In this document: positions 61,521 to 64,000 of the stretch, piece by piece | Layout of the letters: each line of letters opens with the position of its first letter | Position numbering within the stretch: position 1 is the stretch's first letter | Assembly: GCA_028279885.1 (NCBI GenBank) | Contig: JANQMX010000050.1 | Location: forward strand, 62,001-126,000 | Reading direction: 5' to 3' | From: Rhodovibrionaceae bacterium | GTDB lineage: Bacteria; Pseudomonadota; Alphaproteobacteria; Kiloniellales; DSM-21159 | Length of the DNA: 64,000 nt | Notes under the pieces: generated by a model | What the model was told of the DNA's origin: nothing | Seen by the model: the letters and a program-made list of their open reading frames with translations, nothing else | Database searches by the model: none | Translations under genes and position numbers: made by a program

Positions 61521-63071
61521 GTGGCGAGCGGGCAGGCGGTAGAGCCGGCAGGACAGGACGAAGCAATCGCCTTCCTGTCTGACCCAGATCATTATCCCGA
61601 CGGCGTCGACAACGTGGTTCGGATCGACACCCACGCGGCGGTGATCTTCCTTGTCGGTGACCGTGCTTACAAGATGAAGCGACAAGTGCGCTTCAGCTTT
61701 CTCGATTTCACCACACTGCCGCAGCGGGAGCGGGCGATACGCGCGGAGCTGGCGCTCAATCGCGCCAACGCGCCAGACATCTACCTCGAGGTCGAAGCCT
61801 TGCGGCGACAGCCGGGCGGTGGTCTTGCCTTCGATGCCGATGGGCCGGCAGTCGAGTGGCTTCTGGTCATGCGGCGCTTTGACGAGACCCAGACTTTGGA
61901 TCGTGTCAGTGAGCGCGAAAGTCTGTCTCGCGCTTTGCTCGATGACCTGAGTGATGCGGTCCTCGTCTATCATCGCGAAGCACCGGTTTTGGCTCCGCCT
62001 TTCGGCGGGGCGGAGGCGGTCGAGCGCCTGATCGCGGAAAATGGCGTCGATCTCGCAGCTTGGCCGGAGCTTTTTCCGCCCGAGATGACCGCAGCGCTGC
62101 AGAGCGAGACGCAGCGCTGGCTGGACCGGCTGCGCGGTCGGCTCGATCGCCGCAGGACCGAGGGGCGGGTGCGGCGGTGCCACGGCGACCTGCATCTTGG
62201 CAACATCGTCCGCTGGCGGGGCCGGCCGTTGCTTTTCGACTGTATCGAGTTCAGCGAAGAGATCGCCGGCATCGATATCTTCTACGATCTCGCCTTCCTG
62301 CTCATGGACCTTGTTCATCGCGGCCTGGTCGCCGAAGCCAATCAGGTGCTCAATCGCTATCTGCTCTTCGCCGACGACTATGAGGGTTTGGCGGCTTTGC
62401 CGCTCTTTCTCTCGCTGCGCGCAACGGTCCGGGCGAAGGTCTCGGCACCGGCCGCTGCCGCACAGACGGATCTCGCGACGGCACGCCACCTTAGAGAAGA
62501 AGCCGCAACTTACTTTGCCGAAGCACGAAACTACCTGGCGCCGGCTCCCGCGCGTTTGGTCGTGCTCGGCGGTCTATCCGGCACCGGCAAGTCGACCTTG
62601 GCCGCCCGCCTTGCCCCATATCTTGGATCAGCCCCCGGCGCCGTCTGGCTGCGCAGCGACAGCCTGCGTAAGGTGCTGCTTGGCAAGCCGCTGGACGCGC
62701 CGCTCGGTAAGGAGTCGTACGCCGCGAACGTCACAGAGCGTGTGTATGGCGAGCTGTGCGCCCGGGCCGAGCGCTCGCTTACGGCGGGACGCTGTGTCTT
62801 GATCGACGCCGTGCATGGCCGGCCGGCGGAGCGCGACGCCCTTGAGGCGCTTGCCGAACGGCTGGGCGTGCCCTTTCAGGGCCTGTGGCTCGACGCACCG
62901 CTCGACGTGCGCACGGAACGGGTCGGTGCACGTCGCGGTGATGCGTCCGATGCCGATGCTGCCGTCGTTGCGCAGCAGGAAGCCTACGACCTTGGAGAGA
63001 TCGGCTGGGCACGTCTCGATGCCGGCCAGCCTCTTGCCCGCCTGGAGGAGCAGGCAAGAAACCTGCTCTAA
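61521..63071 (+). CDS. APH-like phosphotransferase fused to a P-loop kinase
   Basis: Bifunctional-looking protein of 516 residues. The N-terminal half (about 30-310) has the aminoglycoside phosphotransferase-like motif RRCHGDLHLGNIVRW with the following DCIEFSEEIAGIDIFYDLAF (Brenner-like motif and DFG-like Asp). The C-terminal half (about 340-510) is a P-loop kinase of the gluconate/shikimate type with Walker A GGLSGTGKSTLAARLA and the DxxH-like WLDAPLDVRTERV lid region. This two-domain family is widespread in proteobacteria but its substrates are unknown; resistance is not implied. The start is a GTG after GGGAGG. It overlaps the end of the convergent oxygenase gene by 4 bases. Confidence 0.88.
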   Translation: MASGQAVEPAGQDEAIAFLSDPDHYPDGVDNVVRIDTHAAVIFLVGDRAYKMKRQVRFSFLDFTTLPQRERAIRAELALNRANAPDIYLEVEALRRQPGGGLAFDADGPAVEWLLVMRRFDETQTLDRVSERESLSRALLDDLSDAVLVYHREAPVLAPPFGGAEAVERLIAENGVDLAAWPELFPPEMTAALQSETQRWLDRLRGRLDRRRTEGRVRRCHGDLHLGNIVRWRGRPLLFDCIEFSEEIAGIDIFYDLAFLLMDLVHRGLVAEANQVLNRYLLFADDYEGLAALPLFLSLRATVRAKVSAPAAAAQTDLATARHLREEAATYFAEARNYLAPAPARLVVLGGLSGTGKSTLAARLAPYLGSAPGAVWLRSDSLRKVLLGKPLDAPLGKESYAANVTERVYGELCARAERSLTAGRCVLIDAVHGRPAERDALEALAERLGVPFQGLWLDAPLDVRTERVGARRGDASDADAAVVAQQEAYDLGEIGWARLDAGQPLARLEEQARNLL

Positions 63072-64000
63072 CGGGGGGCTGGGTTCTCCGCTTTGTAGCC
63101 TTGCCCGTAGAGGAAGGTGAAGGCGCCGATGCGGATGCCACGCGTCACCGGAAGGGCCTCGTGCAACAGCGAGCAGGAGAAGATGAGCGCGCCGCCGGCC
63201 TCCGGCCGATAGACGTCTTCGCTGAATTCGGCGAACTTCACGCCGCCGCCCTCGTAGTCGTCGTTGAGGTTGATGGTCACGGCAAAGCGACGCTCGCGTG
63301 TGCGCTCCGTGATGTTGTCCCGGTGGGGGCGAAAGTAGTCGCCGCGCCCGGCGTCATAGGCACCGATGCAGACGCGCTCCATCGCCCCGATGCGGAACTG
63401 GAAGGCTTGCAAAAGCTCAGGGGCCAGGCGGCTCTTGATGGTCTGCATCAAGAGCGGGTTGAAGCTGTCGTCGGCCACGTGGTCGAGGCGGCTCTTGAGC
63501 GAGTGATAGTGGGTGTTGGCGGGCTTGTTTTCGGCGCCCTCCGCGTAGGCGCGGCTCGGCATGGCGACCTGTCCCTCTTCGTGGCCGCCGCGCCAAGCGG
63601 CAATGGCGCGCTCGCGAAGGGCAGGGCCGAAGACGCGGGGGACAAGAAGCACCGGCGCCTGCCGGCTGATCGTCTGTCCTGCCGGTGTTGGTATTTGCCC
63701 GGCCAGAAAGGCCAGGGCGCGCTCGGCTTGGTCGCTGCCACCGGGGAAGGCGGCCAACACGCGCTGATTTCGGTCAAGCAGATAGGCCGTGCAGGGTTGT
63801 TCCGCCACGGCAATCCGCGCGCTCAACTCTAGCCCATAGGATGCGGCGACGGCACCGTCTTGATCCCAATAGAGCGGATAGGGAAGGGCGAGGTCCGCCT
63901 TCGTGGCCCGGATCGAGCCGAGGTCTTCGCGGCTGACTGCGATCGCTGCGGTGCCGGCGGCTTTCAACGCGTCGGCCTGCGCCGCCAGCCCCTGCAGCGC
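63068..64000 (-). CDS. Peroxiredoxin-like / 2OG-Fe(II) oxygenase fusion (N-terminus beyond the window)
   Basis: Second copy of the domain architecture seen at 8727-9851. The frame is open to the window edge, leaving at least 310 residues of the C-terminal part. The visible N-terminal portion (VSREDLGSIRATKADLALPY and DQDGAVAASYGL) is the end of an AhpC/Bcp-type redox domain whose cysteine is outside the window. The oxygenase domain keeps HRD (RPHRDNITERT), the distal His in LLHEALPVTRG and the Arg in GIRIGAFTF. The two proteins share the SCSLLHEA and FLYG segments but are clearly diverged paralogs. The substrate is unknown. Confidence 0.85.
   Translation of the reverse strand, partial: ALQGLAAQADALKAAGTAAIAVSREDLGSIRATKADLALPYPLYWDQDGAVAASYGLELSARIAVAEQPCTAYLLDRNQRVLAAFPGGSDQAERALAFLAGQIPTPAGQTISRQAPVLLVPRVFGPALRERAIAAWRGGHEEGQVAMPSRAYAEGAENKPANTHYHSLKSRLDHVADDSFNPLLMQTIKSRLAPELLQAFQFRIGAMERVCIGAYDAGRGDYFRPHRDNITERTRERRFAVTINLNDDYEGGGVKFAEFSEDVYRPEAGGALIFSCSLLHEALPVTRGIRIGAFTFLYGQGYKAENPAPR

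Noticed and set aside
61521..63071. Aminoglycoside resistance phosphotransferase
   Set aside because: The fusion with a P-loop kinase is a widespread chromosomal family; sequence similarity to APH is only at the fold level.

Overview
The window looks like a chromosomal segment of a GC-rich alphaproteobacterium. The basis is gene content: an NDUFA12-type complex I accessory subunit, an AMIN-type amidase / PBP1A / prfB block next to rne, the aat-accC-accB-aroQ-DsbA block with a DUF2155 protein nearby, a Flp/Tad pilus locus in cpa order, DUF1127 proteins, DUF2336 and a VPLPA-type sorting tail. A free-living Rhodospirillales/Kiloniellales-like organism is my inference; no rRNA or other taxonomic marker is present. 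I saw no tRNA, rRNA, CRISPR array, insertion sequence, integrase or phage gene.

Layout. 1-6.1 kb: a catabolic cluster with a PuuC-like aldehyde dehydrogenase (cut by the window edge), a DapA-family lyase, a GntR/FCD regulator, a divergent Tat-exported oligopeptide-type binding protein, and a ketopantoate-reductase-like enzyme paired with a LysR regulator. 6.2-11.7 kb: small accessory enzymes (globin, DUF1127, DJ-1/PfpI, glutamine amidotransferase, a peroxiredoxin-like/2OG-oxygenase fusion, VOC protein, DUF2237, GNAT). 11.7-16.6 kb: a minus-strand group of penicillin acylase, threonine ammonia-lyase and serine hydrolase. 17-25 kb: a VPLPA-CTERM protein, DUF6352, NDUFA12, MlaD, a methyltransferase, a small protein coupled to DUF2155, a GcvA-like LysR regulator, a DUF1127 protein, a CmcJ-like oxygenase and an acidic coiled-coil protein. 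25-29 kb: the housekeeping minus-strand run DsbA-aroQ-accB-accC-aat. 29.3-34 kb: a FecI/FecR/TonB-dependent receptor surface-signalling iron-uptake locus with a Fur-like box. 34-46.9 kb: M48 protease, a gamma-glutamyltransferase-like lipoprotein without its catalytic Thr, an aminotransferase, rne, amidase, mrcA and prfB with an intact programmed +1 frameshift.

47-55.6 kb: flp-cpaB-cpaC-cpaD-cpaE-cpaF-tadB-tadC, with TGATG stop/start overlaps at four successive junctions. A TadD-like TPR lipoprotein lies on the other strand at 58.5-60 kb. Between them (55.8-58.5 kb) is the most unusual part of the window: two related PepSY mini-proteins with duplicated leaders, a small secreted protein, a long hairpin, a decayed cytochrome b561 gene (one in-frame TAG and one frameshift) and a membrane-anchored LuxR-type regulator. 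The last 4 kb hold a DUF2336 protein, an APH-like/P-loop kinase fusion and a second peroxiredoxin/2OG-oxygenase fusion that runs off the window.

Main points for follow-up: the PepSY / cytochrome b561 / membrane LuxR cassette, the two peroxiredoxin-2OG fusions (the complete one has Val where the peroxidatic Cys should be), the GGT-like lipoprotein lacking its Thr, and candidate operators for the GntR regulator.
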